Shown one piece after another: positions 7,562 to 16,198 of a DNA stretch of 35,050 nucleotides. Source of the DNA: Chloroflexota bacterium (GTDB taxonomy: Bacteria > Chloroflexota > Anaerolineae > Anaerolineales > Villigracilaceae); contig JACAEM010000030.1 of assembly GCA_013388855.1 (NCBI GenBank), forward strand, positions 1 to 35,050, in the 5' to 3' direction. Made by a program: the position numbers and the translations under genes. Below the pieces are notes generated by a model, which had not been told where the DNA came from, ran no database searches, and was given only the letters and a program-made list of their open reading frames with translations. Within the stretch, counting starts at the first letter, position 1. The number at the start of each line of letters is the position of its first letter.

Positions 7562-7980
7562 CAATCACCTCGCTCGTGAAGTTCGCCTTCAAGATGCCCT
7601 TCCGCAAACCGTTTCAACCATAGCAAATACGCGCTGGCTTCTGCGGTGGCGCGGCGATATTGTTCCGTGGTGGCGGTCGAGATCAGCCATTCGAGCAGTC
7701 CGTTCTTCGGGAACTCAATGCCTTCCTTATTCAATCGCCTCGCAATCCAATCGGATACATGAGAATAAAGGACAGAGTATTGCCTTTGAGGTTTCTTGCT
7801 GTTGGCTTTTGCCAGCCAAAAAGCCAGCGTCTGTCCGAGACCGTTGATTTGAATATCCGCCGCGCTTCCCGCCGCAAGCGGCTTATATTTTTTCTCGAAA
7901 TCCTTGCCTTTCACGCCTTCGATGGCGGTCCAGGCATCGGCGGCGCGCTCCTGTTCAAGAGATTGCTGTCGGCTGGTCAT
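7561..7980 (-). CDS. cmr5: type III-B small subunit Cmr5
   Basis: A 139-aa all-helical protein from the ATG at 7980, which overlaps the cmr4 stop in ATGA and has GGAGGG upstream; a longer frame reaching 8022 lacks such support. The pattern RAADAWTAIEGVKG, KPLAAGSAADIQINGLGQTLAFWLAK and the C-terminal SAYLLWLKRFAEG is typical of Cmr5. It builds the second filament of the Cmr complex along the target RNA. Confidence 0.93.
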   Translation of the reverse strand: MTSRQQSLEQERAADAWTAIEGVKGKDFEKKYKPLAAGSAADIQINGLGQTLAFWLAKANSKKPQRQYSVLYSHVSDWIARRLNKEGIEFPKNGLLEWLISTATTEQYRRATAEASAYLLWLKRFAEGHLEGELHERGD

Positions 7981-8945
7981 GATGCACCCTCCTTTTTGTC
8001 TTCTTTCATACCTGCCCACCAACGTGCCGAAACCCAGCCCTGTCCGGTGGTTTCATCCCCGCCAAGCTGAAGGTGCCTCAAATCAAGGCCGGTAATTTGC
8101 CCAAGCATTTCAGCGGCAACTTCCGTACCAGGTTTGTCGTCTTCCTTATAACGTGCCCCGCTTGCCATGACCGGTGCGTAAAGCAGTGTATCCATTGGCA
8201 GGGATTCCTCCGTCCATAATGCGCCGCCTGATACCGTTTTCGTGTTTGGGTCAAGTCGAATATGGGTTTGCACCTCGGTCGCGTACTTGCAGAAATCCCG
8301 GAAAGCATCCTCATGCAGGATGCATAGCTTCCTTGGCAAGGCGTCAAGCCAATACGAATAATTTTCCGGCAGTGCATACTTTGCCAGCCACGCGCCGATC
8401 TTATTGACCAGATCGTTTGGTTGCGGAGTAAAACTAAACTCCTCCAACACGACACTTGAGCCCGCCTTCAGATCGGTTGTGGGTTTGCCATCCACCCCGG
8501 GTTTGCAGACCCATGCATCATCTTTGCCAACCTCCAATCCGTGCAGATCAGGAAAATCGCCAAGCGCATGCCCACCCAATTCTGCGCTTCGGCGGAAGTT
8601 CGATAAGGCGTGTATACTCGTTGTCCACGCAAACACTCCCGCCAATGATCGTACGGGGAACAACAGCAGGCGCGCATCGCCGGGCGCAATTGAACCAGCG
8701 TAACTCTCACCCGATTCTCCTGCCTTGCCAAACAAACGAGTGACCGCCTCATCATCGTCCTGGAGTTTATGATGAGTTCGATACGCGTCGCGCAGGCGTC
8801 CCTTCAACCCGGTGGATTGCACCATTGGGTAGCCTGTGACGCGTTCGCGCTGGAGCGGTAAATCCACTGCGCCCAGCCCGCGTCCGCTCCCGGCGTGCAG
8901 GGGAGTATCAACATAAAGGAACAGAATACGTTTTTCGGTAAACAT
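7977..8945 (-). CDS. cmr4: type III-B backbone RNase Cmr4
   Basis: A 322-aa RAMP protein from the ATG at 8945, one base after the cmr3 stop, with GGAG upstream; the frame open to 9050 inside cmr3 is not used. The N-terminal block TPLHAGSGRGLGAVDLPLQR holds the conserved Asp (about residue 28) that cuts target RNA at 6-nt intervals in Cmr complexes; TGYPMVQSTGLKGRLRDAY is the RAMP glycine loop. Several copies form the spine of the complex. Confidence 0.96.
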   Translation of the reverse strand: MFTEKRILFLYVDTPLHAGSGRGLGAVDLPLQRERVTGYPMVQSTGLKGRLRDAYRTHHKLQDDDEAVTRLFGKAGESGESYAGSIAPGDARLLLFPVRSLAGVFAWTTSIHALSNFRRSAELGGHALGDFPDLHGLEVGKDDAWVCKPGVDGKPTTDLKAGSSVVLEEFSFTPQPNDLVNKIGAWLAKYALPENYSYWLDALPRKLCILHEDAFRDFCKYATEVQTHIRLDPNTKTVSGGALWTEESLPMDTLLYAPVMASGARYKEDDKPGTEVAAEMLGQITGLDLRHLQLGGDETTGQGWVSARWWAGMKEDKKEGAS

Positions 8946-8946
8946 G

Positions 8947-10038
8947 TTATTTCTCCTTCCACTCTTTGATGATGACTTGTCCGAAACCGATCTTTGCAAT
9001 GTCATCGTGGTTATTGAACGATTCAGTGATTGCGTTCTGAACCAACCCATCTTTCAACTTCGCCGCGCCATGGCTCGAGAAGTAATATACACTTCCGGCT
9101 GGCACAAAGCGATAAGCCGCCTTTTGTTGATTGTTGGCAAGATCATATCCGCCAATCGTTTCATATCCTTTCAATGCAACTGCCTCCAGTAGAACATCGC
9201 CTTCAAAGAAGGTTCCCCATTTTTCCGGTCGCCAGCCCTGAGAAAAGTACGCCGGGGATGCAAAGTAAACCTTGAACAACCTGGGAAGTGGTTTCTCCGG
9301 AACAAGCCAGTCCGATCCGTTCACACTTTGATAACGCCCGCCGCGTCCTTCGCCTGCCATGCGCAAGAGACCTTGATCATCCGCCCAATCATATCCCTCG
9401 AACTCGACGTACAAGCCAACGTCCGGGCAGGGACGGATAAACTCCGCCTGGTAAAGTTGCCCTTCTTTTGTAACCCGCGCCCTGTCCGCTTCGATCTCAA
9501 TCCCCAATCTGCTCTCGCGTTCGAACAACTCATCATCTCTGACAGGTTTGACCGCATTCCCGTTCAGGCAGTCTTGAAGAGCGTCAAAGGTGAGCCAGTT
9601 CCCGTAATCGCGTTTGCCAGGCTCAATACCATTGGCAAAACATAATCGAGGGAGCGTCGCTTTTTCATGGCTGGTGATCACGCCGTCACCGCAAATTCTT
9701 GGCGCAGTGGATTTCACTTCATCGTCTGAACATGGAGTAGCGTCGGCTGGAACAGGAAAGTAAGTTGATAGTTTTCCATCTTTATATTTTGCAACGAACG
9801 GTCCGCGCAAACGCAACCCTTTATACTCGGTTGCAGTTCCTACCGCTTCCATCACCTTGTCCTTCTTAGTTAATGGAATATCCTGCAGGATCAATTGATG
9901 CGAACGAATGATCCCCTGCATCACGTTGGGGTAGGGTGGAAAGAGGCTTCGGGCGCGATGATCACTGCCCGCATCGAAAGGCTTGCCGTCGCGGAACAGC
10001 CACACGTCCTCGGGTTCGATGAAAATCCGCATGCTCAT
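8947..10038 (-). CDS. cmr3: type III-B RAMP protein Cmr3
   Basis: A 363-aa protein. N-terminus MRIFIEPEDVWLFRDGKPFD followed by SLFPPYPNVMQGIIRSH is the Cmr3 signature; IGGYDLANNQQKAAYRFVP and the C-terminal KIGFGQVIIKEW close the second RRM-like fold. The ATG at 10038 overlaps the cas10 stop in ATGA (an internal ATG two codons later is an alternative). With Cas10, Cmr3 binds the crRNA 5' handle and helps sense the protospacer-flanking region. Confidence 0.96.
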   Translation of the reverse strand: MSMRIFIEPEDVWLFRDGKPFDAGSDHRARSLFPPYPNVMQGIIRSHQLILQDIPLTKKDKVMEAVGTATEYKGLRLRGPFVAKYKDGKLSTYFPVPADATPCSDDEVKSTAPRICGDGVITSHEKATLPRLCFANGIEPGKRDYGNWLTFDALQDCLNGNAVKPVRDDELFERESRLGIEIEADRARVTKEGQLYQAEFIRPCPDVGLYVEFEGYDWADDQGLLRMAGEGRGGRYQSVNGSDWLVPEKPLPRLFKVYFASPAYFSQGWRPEKWGTFFEGDVLLEAVALKGYETIGGYDLANNQQKAAYRFVPAGSVYYFSSHGAAKLKDGLVQNAITESFNNHDDIAKIGFGQVIIKEWKEK

Positions 10039-11765
10039 TCTCCGCCTCCTTGTGCGATGAAACGAGCCAGGATCAACCAGTTCGATAATTCCTCTGCAGA
10101 TTGACCTGGAAGGGCTGTTGTCCAATTGTTCAATTGCCCACTCAACTTCAATGGGTCGGGACCGGTCTTATCGTCGCGATGACGGGTGATCAGGCGCTTA
10201 AGCTCAGCCTGCCACATTTCGCCGCCCACAGGGACGGCATAGGCTGATTGTTTTGTATCGTAGGCAAAGCGCGAGGAGAGTTCGTCTGCCTTGAACATCT
10301 TAACCAGCGCATCGAAATTCTCTCTCACTCCATCCCATGCACTGCGGACTTTGAGAGTCTCGCCGCTGCGTTTTAGGGCATGTATACAAACGGCATTCTT
10401 ACCATCCACCTTCTTTGCCTCTTTTTCCGCCTCGCGTGCCGCGCCCAGCGCCGCATCCAATGAAGATTGATGATGCGAAATGGCAATTCCAGCCGAAGCG
10501 TTATTCCCAGTTAGCTTCTTGAACTCATTCGTCAATTTCTGTGCAAGGGGGAGGGCATAAACAAGTGGAAGCAGGCATAGAACATCATCGCCTCCGTTAT
10601 AGATGAGGAATTCACGGGTAATGATGGAAGGCGCTCGATCTGAAAATTTGCCGATGGCAACACTAAAGTCTTTGTGGGCAGTTTTTGGATCGTCCAGTTT
10701 GAGCAGATCGTCAATATGCTTTCCCATGTTATCCCCATCCATTACCAGGATGGCATAATATTTTGGTGGTTCGCCAATTTTCTCTTTGGGGTTCTCCAAA
10801 AGCGGTGCAAAATAGATCTCTCCCAACTTCTTGCGGCACAGGTCGAGTTTGCCTTTGTCCGCTTCCACGCCATAATCATCTTTCAACTTTTTCGTTGTCA
10901 GTGTTTCCATGTAAAGAAGGTCGCCGTCAAAGGGCCAATCCGGATCCGATTCTTCTCGCGGCTCAAAGATTTTATTGCCTTCTGAAAACTGCCCCCGAAG
11001 CTCGTCTCGATATTTCCCGAGTGCGATGGGCGCGTTTGCTTTCACCCGAAGGAGATAATCTGCCGCCGCTATACTGCTCGTGGAAAGGAACGGCTCATTG
11101 TCCGAAAACCGCTTGACCGCGCCGATAGCATCCAGCATCTCTTTGCCAAAGGGGTGCACTTTGCTGGCAAAGATTTTGGTGATTTTAGGATCGGTTTCGT
11201 GCGCCCAGTATTTTCTGGCGTCGGGATAATCCCTGGTGTGCAGAGCGGCGCGTTTCCCGCTCAGGCTATCCTTGCGTCCATCTTCTGCCTTGCCAGCATC
11301 AAATAGGCGGCTTCGTTTGACCGCATCCAATGTGTCGCGCACCGTTGTATAAGCGGCCTTGTAATCATTATCTTTGATCGGAGCAGTGGCCCAATAGACT
11401 TGCCAGAAGGGTTTGGTTTGCCGTTCCCAAATTTCATCCCACGTGTCGTCAGTTTGCATGTTGAATTTTTCGATGGATTTGCGGGCATCGTCAACATATC
11501 TATTCCATACTGCTTCCATCGCAGCATTGACTTTTGTGATAATCGAACTTATCTGGTCTTCCGGAATACAGGCGACCAGCACATTGGGCGCGTCATTGTG
11601 AAGATCGGCAGGATAAACGAGATTTCTCTCTCCTATAGCCTTGCCCGCCGCTTCTGCCAGCCGTGAAAGAATACGGCTTCCCATAAATAAGTCCTGCGCC
11701 CGCCGCGCCTCAGCGATGAAGGACTGAATGGGGGAGAAAGTGAAGATAAGCAGAGAGTCACTCAT
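10035..11765 (-). CDS. cas10: Cas10/Cmr2 with cyclase GGDD motif, HD domain absent
   Basis: A 576-aa Cmr2. It begins directly with LLIFTFSPIQSFIAEARRAQDLFMGSRILS in fragments typical of the first palm-linked segment (FSPIQSFIAEARRAQDLF, residues 9-26), so the N-terminal HD nuclease domain found in many Cas10 proteins is missing. Residues 341-346 (VMDGDN) give the metal-binding Asp residues of the first palm half; IYNGGDDVL places GGDD at 391-394, the cyclase site that makes cyclic oligoadenylates from ATP. I do not see the four-Cys zinc finger common in Cmr2. The protein should signal but not cut ssDNA, fitting the ring nuclease and sensor at the operon end. It overlaps cmr1 by 8 nt. Confidence 0.96.
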   Translation of the reverse strand: MSDSLLIFTFSPIQSFIAEARRAQDLFMGSRILSRLAEAAGKAIGERNLVYPADLHNDAPNVLVACIPEDQISSIITKVNAAMEAVWNRYVDDARKSIEKFNMQTDDTWDEIWERQTKPFWQVYWATAPIKDNDYKAAYTTVRDTLDAVKRSRLFDAGKAEDGRKDSLSGKRAALHTRDYPDARKYWAHETDPKITKIFASKVHPFGKEMLDAIGAVKRFSDNEPFLSTSSIAAADYLLRVKANAPIALGKYRDELRGQFSEGNKIFEPREESDPDWPFDGDLLYMETLTTKKLKDDYGVEADKGKLDLCRKKLGEIYFAPLLENPKEKIGEPPKYYAILVMDGDNMGKHIDDLLKLDDPKTAHKDFSVAIGKFSDRAPSIITREFLIYNGGDDVLCLLPLVYALPLAQKLTNEFKKLTGNNASAGIAISHHQSSLDAALGAAREAEKEAKKVDGKNAVCIHALKRSGETLKVRSAWDGVRENFDALVKMFKADELSSRFAYDTKQSAYAVPVGGEMWQAELKRLITRHRDDKTGPDPLKLSGQLNNWTTALPGQSAEELSNWLILARFIAQGGGE

Positions 11766-12897
11766 AGATCACCTCCGCTTTCAGATCATTTTTTATCCAA
11801 TTCTCAATCAAGGAATAATCAGGTGGAGGCTTGATTGGGGGGGGATTTGAGCGACTTGTCTTTAGATGCAATTTTTCACCTGCGGGTAAAAAGGCGGACT
11901 TGAATAGTGTGGCAACGCCGACGTAATCCCCATTGATCGCCTTTGAAACTTTTAACCATAAGGGCGACGCCCTTCTGTCCAGGTCCTTCCCTTGAATCGT
12001 GCCGGTCTTTCCATTGGCATACTTGAATGTTAGCGGTAATCCAAAAACTGAGCGTTGTACTGTGTCAATATCCTCACCATCGATCCAATGAATAACATTT
12101 TGTTTATCCGGTTTGGAGTAGGTGCGGGCATCGCACAATTTTTCACCGATTTCTTTAACTGCTTCTTCCCATGTTCTCCATTGTCGTTCCCCCTTTATAA
12201 GCCAGACTGAACATGCGCCTGATGCTAAAACATCATAGGCGGGTAAACCTCTGGTGGTGGACGATTCCCCAAGGATGATCCTCAATCCATCGGATAATTC
12301 CCGTCTGGCGAGTTTTCCTGAAGTAAGTGAGAAATTTAGATCATTCACTTGGAACGGCTCAGCCACGGACAGACTTCCGCCTGTGCGACGTGACCGTGAG
12401 CCAACTCCTCCCAGGTGAATCAGTAACCACAAAGCTCTTATTGCCATATCAAATGTAGCTTTGCCTGTTCCAGGTCTGCTGGTAAGGATTAGGTCAAAAC
12501 TTGTTGCAGGAGGGAAGTATTGATGTGTTTTTTTCATTGACCAATAGAGGTAGTCTCTGCCGGTCGGTCGTATTACCGGCTTTCCATTTATCACATCTCG
12601 TCTAGGCTTATCGCCAAAGTAGATACCAATGGTGGGTTTCCTATCATACGAAATTCTCACCCCAACCGCTGACGCGCCGCTTTCATCATTGACACCGCCA
12701 AAGACTTCCGCCTCACGTTGCTGTATGTCTTTTATCCCATCTGGATTGTCTGATACGCCTGTTCCCAACGCCGCCCTCAACCAATATCGCATTGCCCCCC
12801 GAAATGCAGGCGGACGAAGCTCAGGCTCGCCGCGCGGCTCTGCCCCTCCTAAAAACAAGGGTGTAACTGTTTCCAATTTGACCGTGATTTTTGCCAT
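11758..12897 (-). CDS. cmr1: type III-B RAMP protein Cmr1
   Basis: A 379-aa protein with two RAMP folds. KITVKLETVTPLFLGGAEP followed by LRPPAFRGAMRYWLRAALG is the classic Cmr1 N-terminus, and GGVGSRSRRTGGSL the glycine/arginine loop. It is the first gene of the operon and has a good ribosome site (AAAAGGAG) 7 nt before the ATG. Cmr1 sits at the 3' end of the crRNA in the complex. Confidence 0.96.
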   Translation of the reverse strand: MAKITVKLETVTPLFLGGAEPRGEPELRPPAFRGAMRYWLRAALGTGVSDNPDGIKDIQQREAEVFGGVNDESGASAVGVRISYDRKPTIGIYFGDKPRRDVINGKPVIRPTGRDYLYWSMKKTHQYFPPATSFDLILTSRPGTGKATFDMAIRALWLLIHLGGVGSRSRRTGGSLSVAEPFQVNDLNFSLTSGKLARRELSDGLRIILGESSTTRGLPAYDVLASGACSVWLIKGERQWRTWEEAVKEIGEKLCDARTYSKPDKQNVIHWIDGEDIDTVQRSVFGLPLTFKYANGKTGTIQGKDLDRRASPLWLKVSKAINGDYVGVATLFKSAFLPAGEKLHLKTSRSNPPPIKPPPDYSLIENWIKNDLKAEVIYE

Positions 12898-12977
12898 GTA
12901 TCGCTCCTTTTCAATAACCGACTAGGAGACCCATTTGGATAATAAGGAAATTCCCACCCATTTACATATGTTTAAAA

Positions 12978-13006
12978 ATTATATGGCTTTCAGGTTTGAA
13001 AGGCAA
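12978..13006 (-). promoter_or_regulatory. sigma70-type promoter of the cmr operon
   Basis: On the minus strand TTGCCT (13001-13006) and a perfect TATAAT (12978-12983) are separated by exactly 17 nt. The predicted start is near 12971, giving a leader of about 75 nt before cmr1. No other promoter of this quality was seen in the 378-nt gap. Confidence 0.75.
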
Positions 13007-13101
13007 TACCCAGATGTCATACCTTGCAGGTGCATATCCGCCCACGCTGCCATTCGAGCCTTTATCTGCCATACCCCTCAAAGGAATACCTTTGTAACCG
13101 C

Positions 13102-13208
13102 AAATGATGCGCATCATTTCCTCGACTCATGCGCATTATTTGCCTGACTCATGCGCATCATTTGCCCGATTCGTGCGCATGAATCCTGCAAACCAACCGC
13201 ATCATTTA
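13102..13208. promoter_or_regulatory. 22-bp periodic palindromic array, candidate operator
   Basis: GCGCAT occurs at 13109, 13131, 13153 and 13175, each exactly 22 bp after the last, and a degenerate CCGCAT at 13197 keeps the phase. Around the first copy there is a perfect 18-bp palindrome AAATGATGCGCATCATTT (13102-13119); the others keep ATGCGCAT and the CATTATTTG/CATCATTTG arm. Two helical turns per unit would place bound dimers on one face of the DNA. The array lies about 95-200 bp upstream of the cmr promoter and just after the HU-like gene's terminator. The rest of the gap 12898-13275 holds only the promoter and this array. Confidence 0.6.
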
Positions 13209-13213
13209 ATGGC

Positions 13214-13242
13214 AAAAGACCGCCGGAGACCGGCGGTCTTTT
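13214..13242 (-). terminator. rho-independent terminator of the HU-like gene
   Basis: A perfect 13-bp stem (AAAAGACCGCCGG with its complement) and a 3-nt loop, ending in a T run on either strand. It lies 34 nt after the HU-like stop codon on the minus strand and separates that gene from the cmr operon. Confidence 0.9.
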
Positions 13243-13275
13243 GTGTTTTGCAGGGTGCATGAGTCGCTTGGGCGG

Positions 13276-13665
13276 TTAGTTCAGGGACTCCTTTTGGAAT
13301 TCGATGGTATCCAGCATCTGTTTGAAGCGCCTGCCCGGCGTGAAGATGACCCGCGTATCGGTGATGTGACGGGCGGTCAATTCATCGGGCTGGTCTGCGC
13401 CCTCACTCGAAACAGTGACGCGAAAGGTGCCAAAATCGCCCAGTTCCACGATCTTGCCGTCTGCCAGTTTTTCTGGGACGACGTGCAGGAAGGCTGACAG
13501 CACAGCCAGGGTATCCGGCTCGCTGACGGTGGACATGCTGTTGATACTTTTGGCTACGGTCTGGATATCGGCGCGTCCGTCGCTCTTGACGATGGCGTAA
13601 TATTTGGGAGCCGCTTCGAGATTGCGCGGGTCCTTTTTGGGAGAGGGTGAAAATTTTACAGGCAT
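13276..13665 (-). CDS. HU-like DNA-binding protein
   Basis: A 129-aa protein from the ATG at 13665 (preceded by AAGGATG); the longer frame to 13728 is less likely. The central helices (DIQTVAKSINSMSTVSEPDTLAVLSAF) and the C-terminal block VELGDFGTFRVTVSSEGAD...VIFTPGRRFKQML are those of the HU/IHF superfamily, with an N-terminal extension and weaker basic arm as in HU-like (HIG-type) proteins common in Bacteroidota. Such proteins bend or coat DNA; the target is unknown. It is monocistronic with its own terminator. Confidence 0.8.
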   Translation of the reverse strand: MPVKFSPSPKKDPRNLEAAPKYYAIVKSDGRADIQTVAKSINSMSTVSEPDTLAVLSAFLHVVPEKLADGKIVELGDFGTFRVTVSSEGADQPDELTARHITDTRVIFTPGRRFKQMLDTIEFQKESLN

Positions 13666-14003
13666 TTTATATGCATCCTTCACTATTGAGATATGGTTGG
13701 AAAAATGTGACCGGATATCTCCAGCCAATCAACTCCTGCAGGAAGTACAACAGCTTTCCATCTGTTGCCCGCCGATAATACACAATAACACAAGGGATTC
13801 TGTTTACAAATATTTAAGACCCGCCTTCACAACAGAGAATGATGACAAATGTCCCGGCTTGTGGAATAAATGCGGTGATGAACTGCGCGAGACGGGATGA
13901 CATCTCACACTACGTTAACCATGTCGTTCTGAGCCTAAAAGGTGAAGAATCTCCTCACCCAAAATCGTCCCGAAGGTTTTGGAAACCTTGGGACGATTTA
14001 CTT
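13666..14003. other. 338-nt intergenic region with dispersed repeat
   Basis: No gene is supported here. It holds the upstream region of the HU-like gene, a fragment of a dispersed repeat (ATGTCGTTCTGAGCC at about 13921) and, at 13963-13998, the hairpin that probably ends the metallo-hydrolase transcript. I saw no clear promoter for the HU-like gene. Confidence 0.5.
13963..13998 (-). terminator. hairpin downstream of the MBL-fold gene
   Basis: AATCGTCCC (13963-13971) pairs with GGGACGATT (13990-13998) and AAGGTTT with AAACCTT, one base bulged; on the minus strand the stem is followed by TTTTGGG. It lies just after the stop of the MBL-fold gene. It may be a terminator or part of the dispersed repeat next to it. 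Confidence 0.5.
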
Positions 14004-14909
14004 TTACCCCGCGTTTTTCACCTTTTTCCAATACCGCAACAACCCATCGGCGCTCATTCCGGGCGGATTTGCCAGCTCGTAGACTTTGACCGTGTCCGCA
14101 TCCAAGCCAATGCGCTCACCTTCCTTCATCATCCAATCGGTGAAGCTTTGGCGCAATTCCTCCACGGCCGGGGCGGCAGGCATCACTTCTTCAAGCCAGC
14201 GCGAGGCAGAGTCAAGCCCCTTTTCGACCTCACGCAGGTGCCATTCGATATCATCGAAGATGCCGAAGTGCGTCGGCGCAATGCGGGCGGCTTTCTGTCC
14301 ACGAATATGGGTGATGCTCTCGTGCCAGCGTTCAATGTGCAATTCTGGCGGCGGCATGGGGACGCGCAGATATTGATAACCCGGAATGCGGACTCCACCT
14401 ACATCACCGGAAAAAATGACATCCTCGAACAAATACGAAAAATGATGCTCGGCGTGACCGGGCGTATTGAGCGGAATAAATTCCAAATTACCAATGACGA
14501 TTGCCTCCGCATCATTCGGGATCACAAGCCGATTCCCAGGCACAGGCAGGAACTCCCCCCAGAGCATCTGCATCTTATCCCCATAAATGCGCGTGGCGCT
14601 GGCGATGAGTTTTTCCGGGTTCAACATGTGCGGAGCGCCAATGGGGTGAACATAGATTTTTGCACCTTGCCGCGCAAGCCAGCCGGCAGCGCCGGCGTGG
14701 TCGAGGTGAATATGCGTAAGCAGGACGTGGGTTACGTCGCGGGGAGATAAGCCTTCCTTGGCAAGACCAGCCTCGAGTGCGGAAAGAGTCGAGCCTGGTC
14801 CACTTTCAATGAGGACAACCGCATCCCCGCTTCGAATCAAGTAGGACGCGATCGCGTGCAGACGTCTCTGAAAATTCAAGTCAAGTGTGACAATACGGGT
14901 GCTCGCCAT
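14004..14909 (-). CDS. metallo-beta-lactamase fold hydrolase
   Basis: A 301-aa protein from the ATG at 14909. THIHLDHAG gives the HxHxDH zinc motif; later ligands are the His in NTPGHAEHH, the Asp in IFSGDVGG and the His in APTHFG. The C-terminal helical part (SRWLEEVMPAAPAVEELRQSF in pieces) resembles the extension of many uncharacterised MBL-fold hydrolases. Substrate unknown. The start lies 34 nt inside the DUF58 gene, so it is the last gene of a MoxR-DUF58-MBL operon. A longer frame to 14975 is unlikely. Confidence 0.88.
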   Translation of the reverse strand: MASTRIVTLDLNFQRRLHAIASYLIRSGDAVVLIESGPGSTLSALEAGLAKEGLSPRDVTHVLLTHIHLDHAGAAGWLARQGAKIYVHPIGAPHMLNPEKLIASATRIYGDKMQMLWGEFLPVPGNRLVIPNDAEAIVIGNLEFIPLNTPGHAEHHFSYLFEDVIFSGDVGGVRIPGYQYLRVPMPPPELHIERWHESITHIRGQKAARIAPTHFGIFDDIEWHLREVEKGLDSASRWLEEVMPAAPAVEELRQSFTDWMMKEGERIGLDADTVKVYELANPPGMSADGLLRYWKKVKNAG

Positions 14910-16198
14910 ACATGTTCCTGTGAAAAAGTGTTGAAAGTGAATGAGGAAAGGGTCTCGGTGAGGTCGGAATCGCAATAAACTCGGCAGACCGGTACATTGC
15001 GCGCCGCAAGGGACTGGGCAAGTTCTTCGTTGCTTGTACGCCCCCCAAAAGATTGCGCCATCAGCAACACGACCACGGGACGCAAATTCCTGCGTTGAAG
15101 ACTATCGACACCGAGCAATAACTCAGGCCAGACCATCGGCGTGACGAGGATGGCGCTGGAGCCGCGTGGCAACTGCCCCATCTGTGCCGTGACCAGACTC
15201 GGCAGGGTGTAGGTACTCTCCGCCTGCACGAAGGCAAGCGCCTCAAGAATCTTCACTTCCTGCCGATTGCTTCTTTCAGCGGGAATGATGGTGTATTCGC
15301 GTTCCGAGGCGGTGACCAATCCCACCGAGCGGCGCTGCGCCAGAAAATAGTGCGCCAGAGAGGCGGTAATGCTGATCGAATATTCAAGCGTGGACGGAGG
15401 CAGTTTTATTTTCTGCCTGCGGAGCAGGAGAAGATCGTCAACGGGAGGCGCGTCATGCGTCTCCGTCAATTTTGAGACATGCACCCCCAGGTGCATATCC
15501 AAAAACAACCATACCTCTGCCTGTGGGTCTTGCTCGAACTCTTTGACCATGAGGCGCTCGCGGCGGATACTCGTTGGCCAGTGAATGCGTTTCATTGGGT
15601 CACCGGGAACATATTCACGCACACCTGCCGCGTGAGGCGTGATGTCGATGGATTTGCGCTGAATCGCCTTGCCGCCGGGCAACATGCCGGGCGGGGAAAG
15701 GAATTGATTGATTGGAAATTGCAGCGGAAGGACGACCAATTTTTTCGATGCCGGGTAGACTCGCGTAACGCGAAAGATACCAAATGGATCACCGGAGGTG
15801 ATTCGCGTGGGGCCCAAGGAATATCCTCCGCGGCTGGTGAGCCAGGTCCGGGCGGTGTAGAGACGTTTCTGCTTTGCCAGGATCATTGTCAACACGCGCG
15901 AACCGGTCGTTCGCGGGATTGTGGACTCGTTGGCAACCTCCAGCCAAAGTTTGGGAATAAGGCTCGTATTCTGTATCTCAAAATTCTCGTCGAAGATATC
16001 CCCCACACTGCCGCGTTGAACGCGCGAAGTACGTTCCACCTTAATGCCGCGCAGGGCAAAAAACGACATCAGCCACGCGACAAAAAGCAGGAGGGCGCCG
16101 ACATAGAGCAGGCGGACATAAAAGATCGCGCCATCGACCGCCGCGCCAACCGCCCCCACGGCAAAAACCAACAAGACAAAAATACGTCCCTGCGTCAC
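14876..16198 (-). CDS. DUF58 domain membrane protein
   Basis: A 440-aa protein with two N-terminal membrane helices (residues about 6-25 and 28-50), a beta-rich region, and the DUF58 signature VREYVPGDPMKRIHWPTSIRR followed by LMVKEFEQD, then a von Willebrand A-like domain (VWLFLDMHLG). It starts with GTG, overlapping the MoxR stop by 4 nt (GTGA). DUF58 proteins are usually paired with MoxR ATPases, probably in protein assembly or envelope processes; the exact role is unknown. Confidence 0.9.
   Translation of the reverse strand: MTQGRIFVLLVFAVGAVGAAVDGAIFYVRLLYVGALLLFVAWLMSFFALRGIKVERTSRVQRGSVGDIFDENFEIQNTSLIPKLWLEVANESTIPRTTGSRVLTMILAKQKRLYTARTWLTSRGGYSLGPTRITSGDPFGIFRVTRVYPASKKLVVLPLQFPINQFLSPPGMLPGGKAIQRKSIDITPHAAGVREYVPGDPMKRIHWPTSIRRERLMVKEFEQDPQAEVWLFLDMHLGVHVSKLTETHDAPPVDDLLLLRRQKIKLPPSTLEYSISITASLAHYFLAQRRSVGLVTASEREYTIIPAERSNRQEVKILEALAFVQAESTYTLPSLVTAQMGQLPRGSSAILVTPMVWPELLLGVDSLQRRNLRPVVVLLMAQSFGGRTSNEELAQSLAARNVPVCRVYCDSDLTETLSSFTFNTFSQEHVWRAPVLSHLT

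Noticed and set aside
12935-13147. A 70-codon plus-strand ORF between cmr1 and the HU-like gene
   Set aside because: It covers the cmr promoter and the phased array, ends within it, and has no ribosome site or family.
13839-14750. A 303-codon plus-strand ORF opposite the MBL-fold gene
   Set aside because: Antisense shadow of a gene with a complete HxHxDH motif.
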